Assembly: GCF_028476545.1 (NCBI RefSeq)
Contig: NW_026731983.1
Location: forward strand, 741,001-805,000
Reading direction: 5' to 3'
DNA from: Physella acuta
Lineage: Eukaryota > Mollusca > Gastropoda > Physidae
DNA length: 64,000 nt
Part shown: positions 34,686 to 47,579 of the stretch, piece by piece
Layout of the letters: each line of letters starts with the position of its first letter
Numbering within the stretch: the first letter of the stretch is position 1
Made by a program: the position numbers and the translations under genes
Notes under the pieces: model-generated
Told to the model about the DNA's origin: nothing
The model's input: only the letters and a program-made list of their open reading frames with translations
Databases searched by the model: none

Positions 34686-34829
34686 CTGAGTTGTAGCCAA
34701 CGGCACTGTAAGCCACAGAACTACTATCTCGCATATAGCATCCATTTGGACTGAGGCTATTATTTATGACATCTGCAGATAAGTAAGCACCCAATCCATG
34801 TTCACCTTGGTCAACTCGATGAAATGTAA
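34686..34829 (-). CDS. Exon N1 (copy 2) of GIMAP-B
   Basis: Acceptor tataaaacag, then phase 1: VTFHRVDQGEHGLGAYLSA, DVINNSLSPNGCYMRDSSS, VAYSAVGYNSG. A second in-phase acceptor (tctgcag) sits at 34773. The 3' boundary is uncertain: the frame reaches TCAG/GCGG and then MITE sequence. Splicing there would need a GC donor. The end given keeps phase 1. Confidence 0.5.
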
Positions 34830-34854
34830 CTGTTTTATATAAGAGGTAATGGAG

Positions 34855-34978
<124 letters not shown>

Positions 34979-35149
34979 AAATGAAATTTCAAATGAAAGT
35001 AAAAGATCAAATTTTTAGCCTTTTGTCAAATTTTGAATAATGTCCGTTGACCGGAAGTAGTCAATTCCTTTTGTTTCATATAAGAATATTCGAGAAAGTT
35101 TAGGCCTATTATATTTAACAAAAACTCAACAGATAAGCCGATGTATCAC

Positions 35150-35260
35150 CTGGAATGCAACCATAAGGAGGTCCAAAAGCAGGTGGTCTTATTGGTCCCA
35201 TTGAATATGGATATCCGCCTGAGTTAAAAGGACTGCTCCTACCTATGTGACTGAAATTGT
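35150..35260 (-). CDS. Exon N2 (copy 2) of GIMAP-B
   Basis: 111-bp phase 1-1 exon, acceptor cattatgcag, donor ccag/gtgata. Reads NFSHIGRSSPFNSGGYPYS then MGPIRPPAFGPPYGCIPG. Contains tccgcctga once, uninterrupted, where N1 and N3 copies meet a MITE. Confidence 0.6.
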
Positions 35261-35361
35261 CTGCATAATGAAAGGAATAGATTACATGTTAAGTAGATCT
35301 AGAACTAGTACTAATTCAAATGCATCTACGGACTGTAAGTCTACAGATCTGGGTCTAGTGT

Positions 35362-35536
35362 TAGAGTTTTTCTAGGCATCTCTTCGGAGCCCCCCCCCCC
35401 CCCCCCCCACGAACAATATCTACCGCCCCCCACCCCTTACATAATTGAATTTATATAGAAATTATATACTTTTCCTAGTGACCGCTATCTCGGCAAATTT
35501 AGTCCGCCCCCCACCCCTGAAAATATCAAGTGCCGC
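35362..35536 (+). mobile_element. MITE abutting exon N1 (copy 3)
   Basis: Near-identical to the copy at 34488 but more truncated at the exon side. Part of the ~0.85-kb tandem duplication. Confidence 0.72.
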
Positions 35537-35680
35537 CTGAGTTGTAACCAATGGCACTGTAAGCCACAGAACTACTATCTCGCATATAGCATCCATTTGG
35601 ACTGAGACTATTATTTATGACATCTGCAGATAAGTAAGCACCCAATCCATGTTCACCTTGGTCAACTCGATGAAATGTAA
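35537..35680 (-). CDS. Exon N1 (copy 3) of GIMAP-B
   Basis: Same acceptor, length and frame as copy 2; one residue differs (SAIGYNSG). Same doubt about its 3' boundary. Confidence 0.48.
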
Positions 35681-35707
35681 CTGTTTTATATAAGAGGTAA
35701 TGGAGAA

Positions 35708-35853
<146 letters not shown>

Positions 35854-36024
35854 AAATGAAATTTCAAATGAAAGTAAAAGATCAAATTTTTAGCCTTTTG
35901 TCAAATTTTGAATAATTTCCGTTGACCGGAAGTAGTCAATTCCTCTTGTTTCATATAAGAATATTCGAGAAAGTTTAGGCCTATTATATTTAACAAAAAC
36001 TCAACAGATAAGCCGATGTATCAT

Positions 36025-36123
36025 CTGGAATGCAACCATAAGGAGGTGGTCTTATTGGTCCCATTGAAGATGGATATCCGCCTGTGTTGTAATGAATATG
36101 AAGTCCATTTGGACTTAAATTGT
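36025..36123 (-). CDS. Exon N2 (copy 3) of GIMAP-B, donor lost
   Basis: Phase 1 entry after acceptor cattatgcag: NLSPNGLHIHYNTGGYPSS then MGPIRPPPYGCIP. The donor position reads ccag/atgata, AT where copies 1 and 2 have GT. It may be skipped or read through. Confidence 0.45.
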
Positions 36124-36224
36124 CTGCATAATGAAAGAAATAGATTAAATGTTAAGTACATCTATAACTAGTACGAATTCAAATGCATCTTCGGACTGTA
36201 AGTCTACAGATCTGGGTCTAGTGT

Positions 36225-36414
36225 TAGAGTTTTTCTAGGCATCTCTTCGGAGCACCCTCCCCCACCCCACGAAGAATGACTACCGCCCCCCCCCCCCCAC
36301 ATAATGGAATTTATATAGAAATTATATACTTTTCCTAGTGACCGCCATCCCGGCAAATTTAGTCCGCCCCCCCCTGACAATATCAAGTGCCCCCCTGGAG
36401 AAAAATGTCCGCCT
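36225..36414 (+). mobile_element. MITE abutting exon N1 (copy 4)
   Basis: Third tandem copy of the N1-side MITE, ending at gtccgcctga. Confidence 0.7.
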
Positions 36415-36416
36415 GA

Positions 36417-36445
36417 GTTGTAACCAATGGCACTGTAAGCCACAT

Positions 36446-36447
<2 letters not shown>
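36417..36447 (-). pseudogene. Exon N1 (copy 4), remnant
   Basis: Only the 3' end of N1 (VAYSAIGYNSG) remains. The rest is replaced by a TA tract. Confidence 0.55.

Positions 36448-36511
<64 letters not shown>
36448..36511. repeat. (TA)n microsatellite
   Basis: TA tract at the U2/U3 junction. Confidence 0.95.
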
Positions 36512-36515
<4 letters not shown>

Positions 36516-36539
36516 TTTATATAATATACATGTATATAT

Positions 36540-37075
36540 ATATAGGCCCTACATTCATCGCCTATTCTTTTCCTCTTGCCCACTAAGCTGTTAATTTTTA
36601 TAGTTTTATATACAAAGGCGGTGATTCGCATTCACAGAAAGTATACATGATTTAGAGGCCTAAGGTTTTCTTCCGCAGTCGACAATCTGTTGTCGTTGAT
36701 GCTGTTCTCAGAACAAGCATTTCTGAACTGTCTTTGTAGAAGACACAAGTTTAAGCTTCAAACCTCTCAATGCAATACATCTTTCTATTAACCCCAAAAC
36801 AAACCCAAACACTCCCATCCTCCGGTAGCGATACTGCTCTGTATGGGAACCACTGGTGTGGGTTACGCATGTATCCTTAAAGTAAAACTATGGTGCTTAA
36901 GATCACTGTACCAACATCTTTTATATGATAAACTAAGAGCATAGAGGAGAGAGATGGAAGAAGTGCAGGCTACTGGCAAGACCTGGCATGAATTGAAGTG
37001 GCTCAACCAGGACAGAGTGAAATGGCGAAGATTTGTTGCTGCCCTTTACTCAACAGGGAGTGACGAGGATTAAGT
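36540..37075. repeat. Duplicated unit block, copy 3, plus LINE tail remnant
   Basis: 36540-36915 matches 173-540 and 16872-17235. 36930-37075 is a plus-strand LINE tail remnant (motif TGKTWHELKWL, end STGSDED) paralogous to 17290-17460. Confidence 0.75.
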
Positions 37076-37079
37076 AAGT

Positions 37080-40000
37080 ACATTATATAAATTAATATTC
37101 AAAATCTATGTGTAGAATTTAAACTATAGGCTACCTGGTTCCATTTTTGAAGAACCCTTCTCGTAAACACAACAGGATATATCTGTTTAAAAAAATAGTG
37201 GATTTAATGTATTACTTTAAATGTTTCGCACAACTAAGAATAAACAATGTGTTATTTGTGCTTCACATCACTGTCGTTTCTAAATGGGGAAAATAGTTGG
37301 CAACTTTAAACATTGGCAACAGTAGGCCTACATGCTTTAAACGTTTGACTAACACAACCATAAACATATCATGTACGGTCATCTAATATCTTCAGCACTA
37401 GATCTCAAGAACTCATGATGATGCTGCAATAAACCAGCTCTGATGGGTATCTGACCCTATTTACGGTCACATCATATGCCTTGGTCACATAAATAGGTGA
37501 ACTCTACTCCGCCTGGGCCACCAGATTTGCGAGAGCAAATTTACTTGCAATGTTGTGCAAGATTACGTCTAAAACGAGATTATCCCGACTCCTTAGGGTG
37601 CACAACTGATCACCACTTGGTGACGTCTTGTTGTATCTGGATTGGTCTACTGTAACAGGCACGTGGAACTCTATGTCCTTCTTGTACGCTAGCATAGTGC
37701 TCTAGTTGATTTCATGTGCAGTATCTAAACTTAATACTGAATTACTATATCCATATGAGAGAATCACTGTTTGCAGACGTGAACCAAATTATTCTATGTA
37801 CAAATAGAGAAAAGAAGAACTTTAGTGAGAATCAAAACTTAATACGTTACCTTCTCAAAGCAATATATTCACATTCCTCTTCATTAACATGGCTAAAGGG
37901 TTCTTCCCATTAGGATCAAAATCACCTCCCTTCAAATCATCGTATCTGTCTATACATGTTGCAAAGTAAGAGAGCTTTTACAGTTTAAAATTATGTCCTT
38001 CAACCCACCGCCTACTAGTATACACAATTCTTTGAAAAAAAAGCAAGATATTTATAAAAGTGATAAAATAAGTTTTTCTAGCCCCACCACCCCCCCCCCT
38101 TTTCAGCCTGTCATCTCTTTAAACAGATAGATCATCATTAAAAGAGTTGAATAACCCCCCCCCCCCCACACACACACACACGCATGGTAGAATAGTAGGC
38201 ACGTGTCTACACAATTTAGGAAAATGTTAAATGTGAAAGCTCGGTAAACTGTGCTGTCTTAGCACATCCACCGCTCTGAGCTTAGCACATCCCCTGGCTC
38301 TGAGTTTAAATGAAAACTGCGGTTGTTTTCTATGGTTTAAAACCCGTTTAACGGGCGCGAGCGAGTTAACTCCTCCCATCATGTTAATGACAAGGATTAA
38401 AAACGTGCATTTTTTTAGATTTAGTAAACAAAGCGACCGTAAAAATAAAAACGTAAGCTTAAAATTAATTCAGAAATTTTAAATTTTTAGAATCAATGCT
38501 ATAAAAGTTGCAACTCCAGAGAACTTGAAAATAATTTGTTGAGTTTAAGGCTACATTTTTATTTATTTTCACTTTCGTAAGACAAATATTGTCTCCGTGA
38601 TCGACAACTCTTTGTTTACAAAACTTTGCAGAAACAGTTTTTAAAAAAAACAATGCAAATTTAGACCCCATGACATAGTTTTCCTTTGTTTTCGCTTACC
38701 ATGTTTACAAAAATTTTTATGGCAGCCTATCAAATAGCAGGATGAAATTGTTTATGTCGCCATTACACGTGAAAACCAAATAATTTTTGCTTTTTTATTT
38801 TTTATTTAGTTACCAAAAACATTAAAAACATGAAGTACATTCAATCTTCAGTAAAGTCCGAAAAAAACCAGACTGACAGGATTGTATAACCATATTAATA
38901 GTAACTAAGCCTTGCACGATTTTTAAATTAATTAATGGGCTTCTCGAATACCTTCTCGCTCGCGTCCATTAGTGATTAGATGGACAGTATGACTCAATAT
39001 TTTTGGACGTTTGAAAGAAGTCTGAATTACATGGTACATGAACTATAAGAAATCTGTTCATGTTAAATATTGAGTAAAATTACGATAGAGCGTCGGTTAT
39101 TATTCCGGAATTGTACAGCAGTAAAAAAAAGTAAAGCCATGGCGTAGTCTCCCGAGCCGTTCCGGAAACCACCGAAAATACTGTAAACCATCATTTATTT
39201 GCCGCCATATTATTTTTAATACATAATGTTTTTAAATGTGCATGGATTGATTTTGATTGCATTTTAAATACTGTTTTGCTAATTATTTTGTATTTCTATT
39301 TATTTTAAGTGTATGTGCTAATTATTGCTGCAACTGAACATTGTTCTAGTTCTTCTCTACTTTTAATTATAGTAAATCTCATTTTACTAAATCTAGATGT
39401 AGTTGTCGCAAATCTTCTGCAAGTTTTTTTTTGTTTCTTTATTAAAAAGAGATTAATTACTACACTTGACTTCATTAATAATATTCAGATTTACTAATTG
39501 TTGCTCATTTTCTGTCAATTAAACATAAAATTAAGTTAAACATTAGTTTAATGCGCTAGACTTTATTCTTATTTCAACGGTCAAATAAACTATGGTTTAC
39601 AGTGACGAATGTTCCCGAAACTCAACAAACATTACCAGATAATTTCCGACGCTATATTGTGAGATTACCTAACATCGTTTTTAAAGTTAACAATAACATA
39701 TGTATTTTATTACCGTGTAAACCTCTGGCCGATCGAATTTTTAAAATTTAAATGGATGTTCTCATTAATATCACTTTAAATGATTTTCGTGGACAAGATG
39801 ATGGAAATACAACTGTTCATTTCCGCGTACCGCGCAAATCAGAACTAGTGCTCCCTTTTCAAATCATAGTGTGCAATCTTAATCACACACATGGTGTGCA
39901 ACCTTAAACATAAACGTGTAGGCTTTGAGCTCGCAGTGGAGAATCCATGATGTTGGTGTAAAATGGGATACAAATAAAAATAGCAAATCATTTTTTTAAA

Positions 40001-40247
40001 AACTCACCGGCAATGTGTCATTGTTTGATCTAATGTGTAGCTACGATACGTTTAGTAACACAACTTCATGTGCGCGCCAGCTGATCTTTTAATTCACGAT
40101 GGAAAACTACCCTAACACATAAGAGAGTGCCTAGAACTCAGTCAATCAGTTCAAACAATCCACAAGTAGAACAACAGAAGCTGGCTGATTTTACCAGAAG
40201 GTTGCAGGTTTCCTGACTCCCCATCTTCTTTCCAGTTTGTGTATATA
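37080..40247. repeat. Duplicated AT-rich blocks (U3)
   Basis: Matches 17500-20295, and more closely 50330-54739. U3 and U4 share a segment at 38470-38505 / 51628-51663 that U2 lacks. Poly-C/CA run at 38155-38180. Holds the second empty hAT site (39590-39610). No conserved ORF. Confidence 0.6.
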
Positions 40248-41401
40248 CTAGTCATGTTTGATCTTGTGTTGTGTATTAACTAGTCAGGTTTGATCTTGTG
40301 TTGTGTATTAACTAGTCAGGTTTGATCCTGTGTTGTGTATCAAATAGTCATGTTTGATCTTGTGTTGTGTATCAACTTGTCATGTTTGATCTTGTGTTGT
40401 GTATCAACTTGTCATGTTTGATCTTGTGTTGTGTATCAACTTGTCAGGTTTGATCTTGTGTTGTGTATCAACTAGTCAGGTTTGATCTTGTGTTGTGTAT
40501 CAACTTGTCGGGTTTGATCTTGTGTTGTGTATCAACTAGTCAGGTTTGATCTTGTGTTGTGTATCAACAACTCAGGTTTGATCTTGTGTTGTGTATCAAT
40601 TAGTCAGGTTTGATCTTGTGTTGTGTATCAACTAATCAGGTTTGATCTTGTGTTGTGTATCAACAACTCAGGTTTGATCTTGTGTTGTGTATCAATTAGT
40701 CAGGTTTGATCTTGTGTTGTGTATCAACTAGTCAGGTTTGATCGTGTGTTGTGTATCAACTAGTAAGGTTTGATCTTGTGTTGTGTATCAACTAGTCAGG
40801 TTTGATCTTGTGTTGTGTATCAACTTGTCAGGTTTGATCTTGTGTTGTGTATCAACTTGTCAGGTTTGATCTTGTGTTGTGTATCAACTTGTCAGGTTTG
40901 ATCTTGTGTTGTGTATCAACTAGTCAGGTTTGATCTTGTGTTGTGTATCAACTTGTCGGGTTTGATCTTGTGTTGTGTATCAACTAGTCAGGTTTGATCT
41001 TGTGTTGTGTATCAACAACTCAGGTTTGATCTTGTGTTGTGTATCAATTAGTCAGGTTTGATCTTGTGTTGTGTATCAACTAGTCAGGTTTGATCGTGTG
41101 TTGTGTATCAACTAGTCAGGTTTGATCTTGTGTTGTGTATCAACTAGTCAGGTTTGATCTTGTGTTGTGTATCAACAACTCAGGTTTGATCTTGTGTTGT
41201 GTATCAATTAGTCAGGTTTGATCTTGGGTTGTGTATCAACAACTCAGGTTTGATCTTGTGTTGTGTATCTACTAGTCAGGCTTGATCTTCTGGTCAGGTT
41301 TGATCTTGTGTTGTGTATCAACTTGTCAGGTTTGATCTTGTGTTGTGTATCAACTAGTCAGGTTTGATCTTGTGTTGTGTATCAACTAGTCAGGTTTGAT
41401 C
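40248..41401 (+). repeat. 32-bp minisatellite, about 36 copies (U3)
   Basis: Same unit as at 2142. A variant series including cttgtcgggtttg recurs at about 40504 and 40952, a higher-order period of 448 bp (14 units). Confidence 0.96.
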
Positions 41402-41802
41402 GTGAGTAGTTAGGTTTCCCCTGCTGTCGGAGTTGTTGTGAGCAAAAGAATTAGTAAAATGTGCTTAAAGATTTACAAATGTAAATTTCCGACATTGTAT
41501 TTTGAATTTTTATTCAATGTAATGATGGTATGAAAGAAAACACTTAAGTTAATTAATATATTAATAACATAAGATGATAAAAATTGCTGGTTATGCAATG
41601 TTTAATTTAAATTTTATAATAATAACTTAAATAACATTTCTTTTCATTGAAAGGTGATAGGTAGACAGTCATAACAAATTGCGATTAAAGAATAGAACGC
41701 CAACATTTTGCACGGTTTAAGATTTTATTTTATAAACTAAACACAACTAATATGATAATACATTAGGGTAACGACCTAACGATATCACTACGATAAAATA
41801 AA
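41402..41802. repeat. AT-rich duplicated block (U3)
   Basis: Matches 56821-57200. Cut off at the inserted element that follows. No gene. Confidence 0.6.
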
Positions 41803-42478
41803 ATGGGAGTGTTCTCACCTAAACTTTCTAGAATATTCTTATATAAAACAACAGGTGATGGGAACTCGGGCTATAGAGATGATTTTTAATCAATTTTAAA
41901 TACTTTAAGTTTTAAAAATAGAATAAAATCTCGTAGACAAAAGAAGTGCACACCAAGTGAACGCCAAATAAAAAGTGCATAATATTGCGCAATATTATTA
42001 GTACTTTAAAAATTTACATTAGTTTTTTGAGAAATCGGAAGTAGCGTAAATTACTTCTTCCGGTCAACGGAAATTACTCAAAATTTAACAGAAGGTAGAG
42101 AATTAGATGTTTGACGTACGAGTGAAATTTCATTTATCTATCTGAAATAGTACTCAAGTTATAGGCTTTTGAAAAATTCAAAGTAGAAAAAGTACCATTT
42201 TCGGTTATCGGAAATAGCTCAAAAGTTAAAACGGATCTACGATTTTGATAACATACTTATATATAAAATTGCATCGACATAGCTGTAACGGTACTCAAGT
42301 TATCTTGTTTACACACAGACACACAGACACAGACACACAGACACACGGACAAGATTGCAAAATTATGTTTTTCCGTATCAGTGAGATATAAAACGTCGAG
42401 ATTTAAAAAAAAAATTTTTTTGCACGAGTACAAGACTTTTTCTATACTTCGTATAGATCTATACGAGAAAGTAAAAAG
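41803..42478 (-). mobile_element. ~690-bp stem-loop element, near full length
   Basis: Inverted relative to most copies. 3' hairpin end gggagtgttctcacct at left, 5' stem-loop (tatacttcg..cgagaaagt) at right, CA/GA microsatellite at 42310-42350. Non-coding. Confidence 0.72.
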
Positions 42479-42479
42479 A

Positions 42480-43079
42480 GGTAAGTAATAAATGACGTCC
42501 TTTTAAACGAAACGAAGTACAGATCCGTTCATTTGCAGTTGATAGTAGTCAAAACGGTGCTAGCTTTTCTAATCATGTTGCGAATCCAAAGTCACACATA
42601 TATTATTTTATTTCAAGGCCGATTTTTTAGCAGCTCAAACTACCAGTAACACTTTAGCTGTTCTGTGGAGTGGAATTCATTTAGAGCTAGATCTAGAACC
42701 CACCTATAGAGGCGACACTTGGCAAACTTTTGGAACAATTTCCATCTGATGGGGTTGTCAGGACGCTGAGCTGTCCAAAAAAATAATGACAGATTTAACC
42801 AATACCACCAGAGCAACACTATACGTGGTCATGTAGGCCATGGTTGATTGGCGTAACATAACCAAATGATTTTTTTTACACGCATTGTGGTGTAATTTTG
42901 AAATACCATAGCATAATGTTCAGAGTCCCACACACAGTTTTCATGGTGGTTTTACTTACACAACTATTGAAGCAATTTACTTCGATCTAACACATATTAC
43001 ATCTGGTGATGTATTTGGTTTCATTAAGATTGTTGTAACGTTTCGCCCTAAATCCCCCACCGAGTCTATGTAACAAATA
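42480..43079. repeat. Duplicated block (U3)
   Basis: Matches 24000-24577 and 4610-5070. No gene. Confidence 0.6.
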
Positions 43080-43965
43080 GTCAGTTCTCAACTTGTGTTT
43101 AGGCTATGTATCAACTAGTCCGTTCTGAACTTGTGTTTAGGCTATGTATCAACTAGTCAGTTCTGAACTTGTGTGTAGGCTATGTATCAACTAGTCAGGT
43201 TTAAACGTGTGTTTAGGCTATGTATCAACTAGTCAGTTCTGAACTTGTGTTTAGGCTGTGTATCAACTAGTCAGTTCTGAACTTGTGTTTAGGCTATTTA
43301 TCAAATAGTCATTTCTGAACTTGTGTTTAGGTTGTGTATCAACTAGTCAGTTCTGAACATGTGTTTAGGCTATGTATCAACTAGTCAGTTCTGAACTTGT
43401 GTTAAGGCTATGTATCAACTAGTCAGGTTTAAACGTGTGTTTAGGCTATGTATCAACTAGTCAGTTCTGAACTTGTGTTTAGGCTATGTATCAACTAGTC
43501 AGTTCTGAACGTGTGTACAGTCTGTATATCAACTAGTCAGTTCTGAACTTGTGTTTAGGCTATGTATCAACTAGTCAGCCCTGAACTTGTTTTAGGCTAT
43601 GTATCAACTAATCAGGTTTGATATTGATTTTAGTTTGTGTATCAACTTGTCAGGTTAAATATTGTGTTAGGGTTGTGTATCAACTAGTCAGCTCTGAACT
43701 TGTGTTTAGGCTATGTATCAACTAGTCAGGTTTGATATTGTTTTTAGTTTGTGTATCAACTTGTCAGGTTAAATATTGTGTTCGGGTTGTGTATCAACTT
43801 GTCAGCTCTGAACTTGTGTTTAGGCTATGTATCAACTAGTCAGGTTTGATATTATTTTTTGTTTGTGTATTAACTTGTCAGGTTAAATATTGTGTTCGGT
43901 TTGTGTTTCAATTAGTCAGTTTAAACTTGTGTTTAGGCTATTTATCAACTTGTCAGGTTTGATCG
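43080..43965 (+). repeat. 38-bp minisatellite, about 24 copies (U3)
   Basis: Unit tcagttctgaacttgtgttt + aggctatgtatcaactag, with a second variant series (ggtttgatattg..tttagtttgtg) toward the right end. Best-preserved copy of this family. Confidence 0.93.
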
Positions 43966-44970
43966 TTGATACCCGGGTCTCCCTGACTATCGATGCTCTA
44001 ATGTGTACCTGCCACACAGATACTTGAACACCGTAAAAGTTATTCAAAACCTTGCATGGTGGTCTATTCCACAGCTCGTAGCATCGCGTCTGTATCCATA
44101 CAGGGATGTTCAAGGATACCGACGAAAACATTATTTTAAGATAATTTCTAGCGTTTCTTAATGTAAAATATTTATAAAACTTTATTTTATCCTAATATTT
44201 TCAACAAGCTATAATTTACAAATTCGATTTTGTAATGTTTGTCAAAATTTTATATTTATTTGTTATTCGATTAAATGATTATAGGCCTATACGTGGAGCT
44301 ATGAATGTATTTTAATTTCCAGCCTTAAGAGTTTCCTTTAGCTAACTCTTTTCTTTAATAAGTCATCCCTTCATGTACAATTCTTTAGACCAATATTTCA
44401 CGACAACTGAAGTTTAAATCACTGCCTTCTTTCATCCACCCTGAGGATTAACAATTAATGTGAAATAGAAGTTTTGAATTAAGTAAATGCAAACTAGTGT
44501 GACAGTGATAACCGTGCTCGAGGGTCCAATATAAATTAATGTAATACCTAAATAGTAATATAGTACAACACCAAACAGTTGCTAACATTTCAACAATAAG
44601 ACCAAATAGAAGGAAAGAAAGAAAAAGAAATGTATTGAAACTTTTTCGATACTTTTAAGAGTATTGCAAGAGTAATGTCTTATTTATACGCTTATGTCAA
44701 TTAATTAACTCTGAACATAACTGATTTTTTAAAAATGTACGATATTTAAGAAAGTAAAATAATTTCATTTGTAGTTGAGCAAACAGCCAGTGCTGTATCT
44801 TTATTTTTAATTTAAAATATGAGAAGAATATCTCCGCCACCTAAACAACACCAGAGTTATTGTGCCAACACCGGTCTTTTATTTACAGAGCTCATAAGTG
44901 ACACAAGGTTGAGGCACCACTGGAATTCTCAACTAAACTTAAGACAGTCGCTGACTTTAGTCACCTGAAC
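43966..44970. repeat. 3' flank of GIMAP-C, duplicated block
   Basis: Matches 24753-25768 and 61031-62159. No ORF apart from a 71-codon minus-strand shadow at 43916-44131. Confidence 0.6.
44800..44805 (-). terminator. Candidate poly(A) signal of GIMAP-C
   Basis: Minus-strand AATAAA about 165 bases past the stop, same context as A and B. Confidence 0.4.
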
Positions 44971-46252
44971 TTAAGACATTCGCTGAGTTAAGTTTATCTG
45001 TGCATTCTCCACCTGCTTCAGTCCTTCCTGTACCTGTTTCAGGCTTTCCGAAAGAATATTTTTGATGTCAAACGTTCCCCCTCCTTGTTGTGCTTGTCCT
45101 GCCGGCTCCATTCCTCTGGGAGTCCTTTGACGTCCGCACTCCATGTCTCGCCTCTGTTGCACCAGATCTTCAAATCTCTTCTGATGATTGCGTTCTATTT
45201 CCCTCCTCTGTTGCTCATCGCGTTTTACGTCATCAATATGAGATTCATAATCCTTTTTTTTATTTTTCAGCTTTTTTATATTATCGAAGACCTGTTTAAT
45301 TTCTTCTTCCTGTTGTATTTCTTCAATACATCTGCGACAGAAAGCGGGTCCTTGTTGAGATTCCAAGGTTTGAGTCGGGTCTCGAAAACCTCTTGATAAT
45401 TCTTCCAGCTTGGCCAGTAAGACCTGGACAGTATTAGTTTGACTCAACATCTTGTCAAGTGTGACTAAGTCTACTGTCTCATGTAAGACTTGCGGCTGGT
45501 CAACAACTGGACGTTCATCTTTGACCGTGGTCTCGCCGTTTGTCGTGAGCACCTTTGGTTTGGCTGCCACATTATCTTTGATTTTCTGAGCCTTTTCAAA
45601 GTGAGCTTCCGTATAACGTCGATCGCTAAATCTCAACTCATCAACCATTTGAATTAAATTATCAACTTGTTCTTTTTTTCTTTTTCTTGTCTTTGGTTTT
45701 ATTATCAAACAAAATCACCCTATGGCAGCACTCCTCGAGCAAATCCTTAAAGGCGCCATCTTGTTTTTGGCACCACTCTGAAAAGTCCAATCCTACTGAA
45801 TCTGTTTCCTCCTGATCTTGATGAAAAACATCTCCGCATGTCAAGATTAAAATACAAAATTTTTGAACGAAATCATCTCCGAACATTTTCTTTAACAACA
45901 CAACCGACTCCTGTTCTTCACGAGTAAACCTATTGCCATATTTCAGGACGAGAAGAAAAGCATGATAGCCTTTAGGATTGGCTGCCAAAGCCAATTTTGC
46001 TGCATCATTCAACTGCTCAACTGACCGTTCATTATCCAGCCATGTGTCACAAAATGCCAAACCATCCACGACTTTAATCTGACGACCCTTGTGTTCTGTG
46101 ATATCGGCGTCGATCTCTTTCGTCACAGAAGATGTACCGGACTCGCTCGCAAACTTTCGTTTTCCTACAATGGAATTTCCAGTCGCACTTTTGCCATTCC
46201 CGGTTTTGCCAATCAGGAGCAGATCCATACTAGGGTGTATATTCATATTTTT
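44971..46252 (-). CDS. GIMAP-C: AIG1-type GTPase exon with one frameshift
   Basis: Acceptor tttccag, phase 0 (KNMNIHPSMD), Met at 46246. The GTPase half is complete: GKTGNGKSATGNS, SSVT, VVDGLAFCDT, box GYHAFLLVLKYGNRFT, TCGD, LFDNKT. In the Lys-rich linker after LFDNKTKDKKKKK the T-run at 45673-45679 (plus strand) is 7 long against 6 in B, shifting the frame. The coiled coil continues in another frame (EEIKQVFDNIKKLK) to INLTQRMS. Either a real loss that leaves a GTPase without coiled coil, or a homopolymer error. Also shorter in the coil than A and B. Confidence 0.85.
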
Positions 46253-47222
46253 CTGGAAACATAGAAGCAAAATACTGTATAGCTGCAAAATATTGGATAG
46301 CTGTAAAATATAAACATATGTAGCATCGCATACATCAAATGCAAGGTATTTTTTTATACAGTCCAATTAAAGTTTAATGCATATCTGACAGCAGGGGAAA
46401 ACCGGATTTTCTATTTTTGTTCGAAATTCGATAGCTCTACAAAAAGTTGTTTTTTTCATAACAAAAAGTTAGATAAAATATACCTATTATTTCTTAGTAC
46501 TCATAATTTTTAATACCATTATAAATCTGATATTTGTTATATCTTTCTTTATTCTTAAAATTTCGAATAAACATTAGCATATTTTGCAAAAAAAAGTTAT
46601 CTATAACAGTAAAGTCATACTTTTGATTTGTACGGTATTGTTCCACTTATATTCAAGGAAATGTAATTACTTCACTACTAGAACCTATAATCGATTCATT
46701 ATTAAATCCAACAACCAATCGTAGAAACTAGATCTAAGTCTGCTTCTATATGAAGAGGAGGCGGGGGGGGGGGGGGGGGGTGTAAAATATCACCATCAAT
46801 ATTACAAAAATCTATCGCTGTCTAATAGTACGCTCAGAAAGTAGCTGACGCAGATATGCTTGGGAAAAAATAGCGAAAATTCTAGGTGGAGCAAAAAAAT
46901 AACTTTCAAGACATTTGCTTGATTATTTTTTTTAAAATCATAAAATTAATTTTAAAATGTTAATGTAGAATAAGTAGAATTTCTTTTTATATTTGTTTAG
47001 TTCAAACTTTTATTGGCAATGTCATCGGAGATAAATGTATATGGAAAGTTACGAAATCGTAGAGTTAAAAGGGGTTCGAAATTGAGTTACTAGATTTGCT
47101 AAAAATGCTGTAAAATAATAATTGAGCCATCCGTATTATACTTTAATGTAATGTAAGTATATCACTTTACTAGCAACTCTACAAAGCATCAAACTAAATT
47201 CTATAACTCTTATTAGACTTAC
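46253..47222 (-). other. Intron between N5 and the GTPase exon of GIMAP-C
   Basis: Collinear with 8018-9279 and 27041-28275, about 0.3 kb shorter. Poly-G run at 46758-46781. No ORF. Confidence 0.62.
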
Positions 47223-47278
47223 CCTTAGGTTATCTTCGTGCCTTACAGTATATGCCCTGCTAGTTATTGTCTTGCCAC
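47223..47278 (-). CDS. Exon N5 of GIMAP-C
   Basis: 56 bp (one codon shorter than U1/U2), phase 1 in, phase 0 out. Acceptor atacatacaag, donor agg/gtaagt. Reads GGKTITSRAYTVRHEDNLR. More diverged, but the 3-bp indel keeps the frame. Confidence 0.7.
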
Positions 47279-47309
47279 CTTGTATGTATATGGAAAAAGG
47301 GGCATTGCC

Positions 47310-47570
<261 letters not shown>

Positions 47571-47579
47571 ACACAGAAC

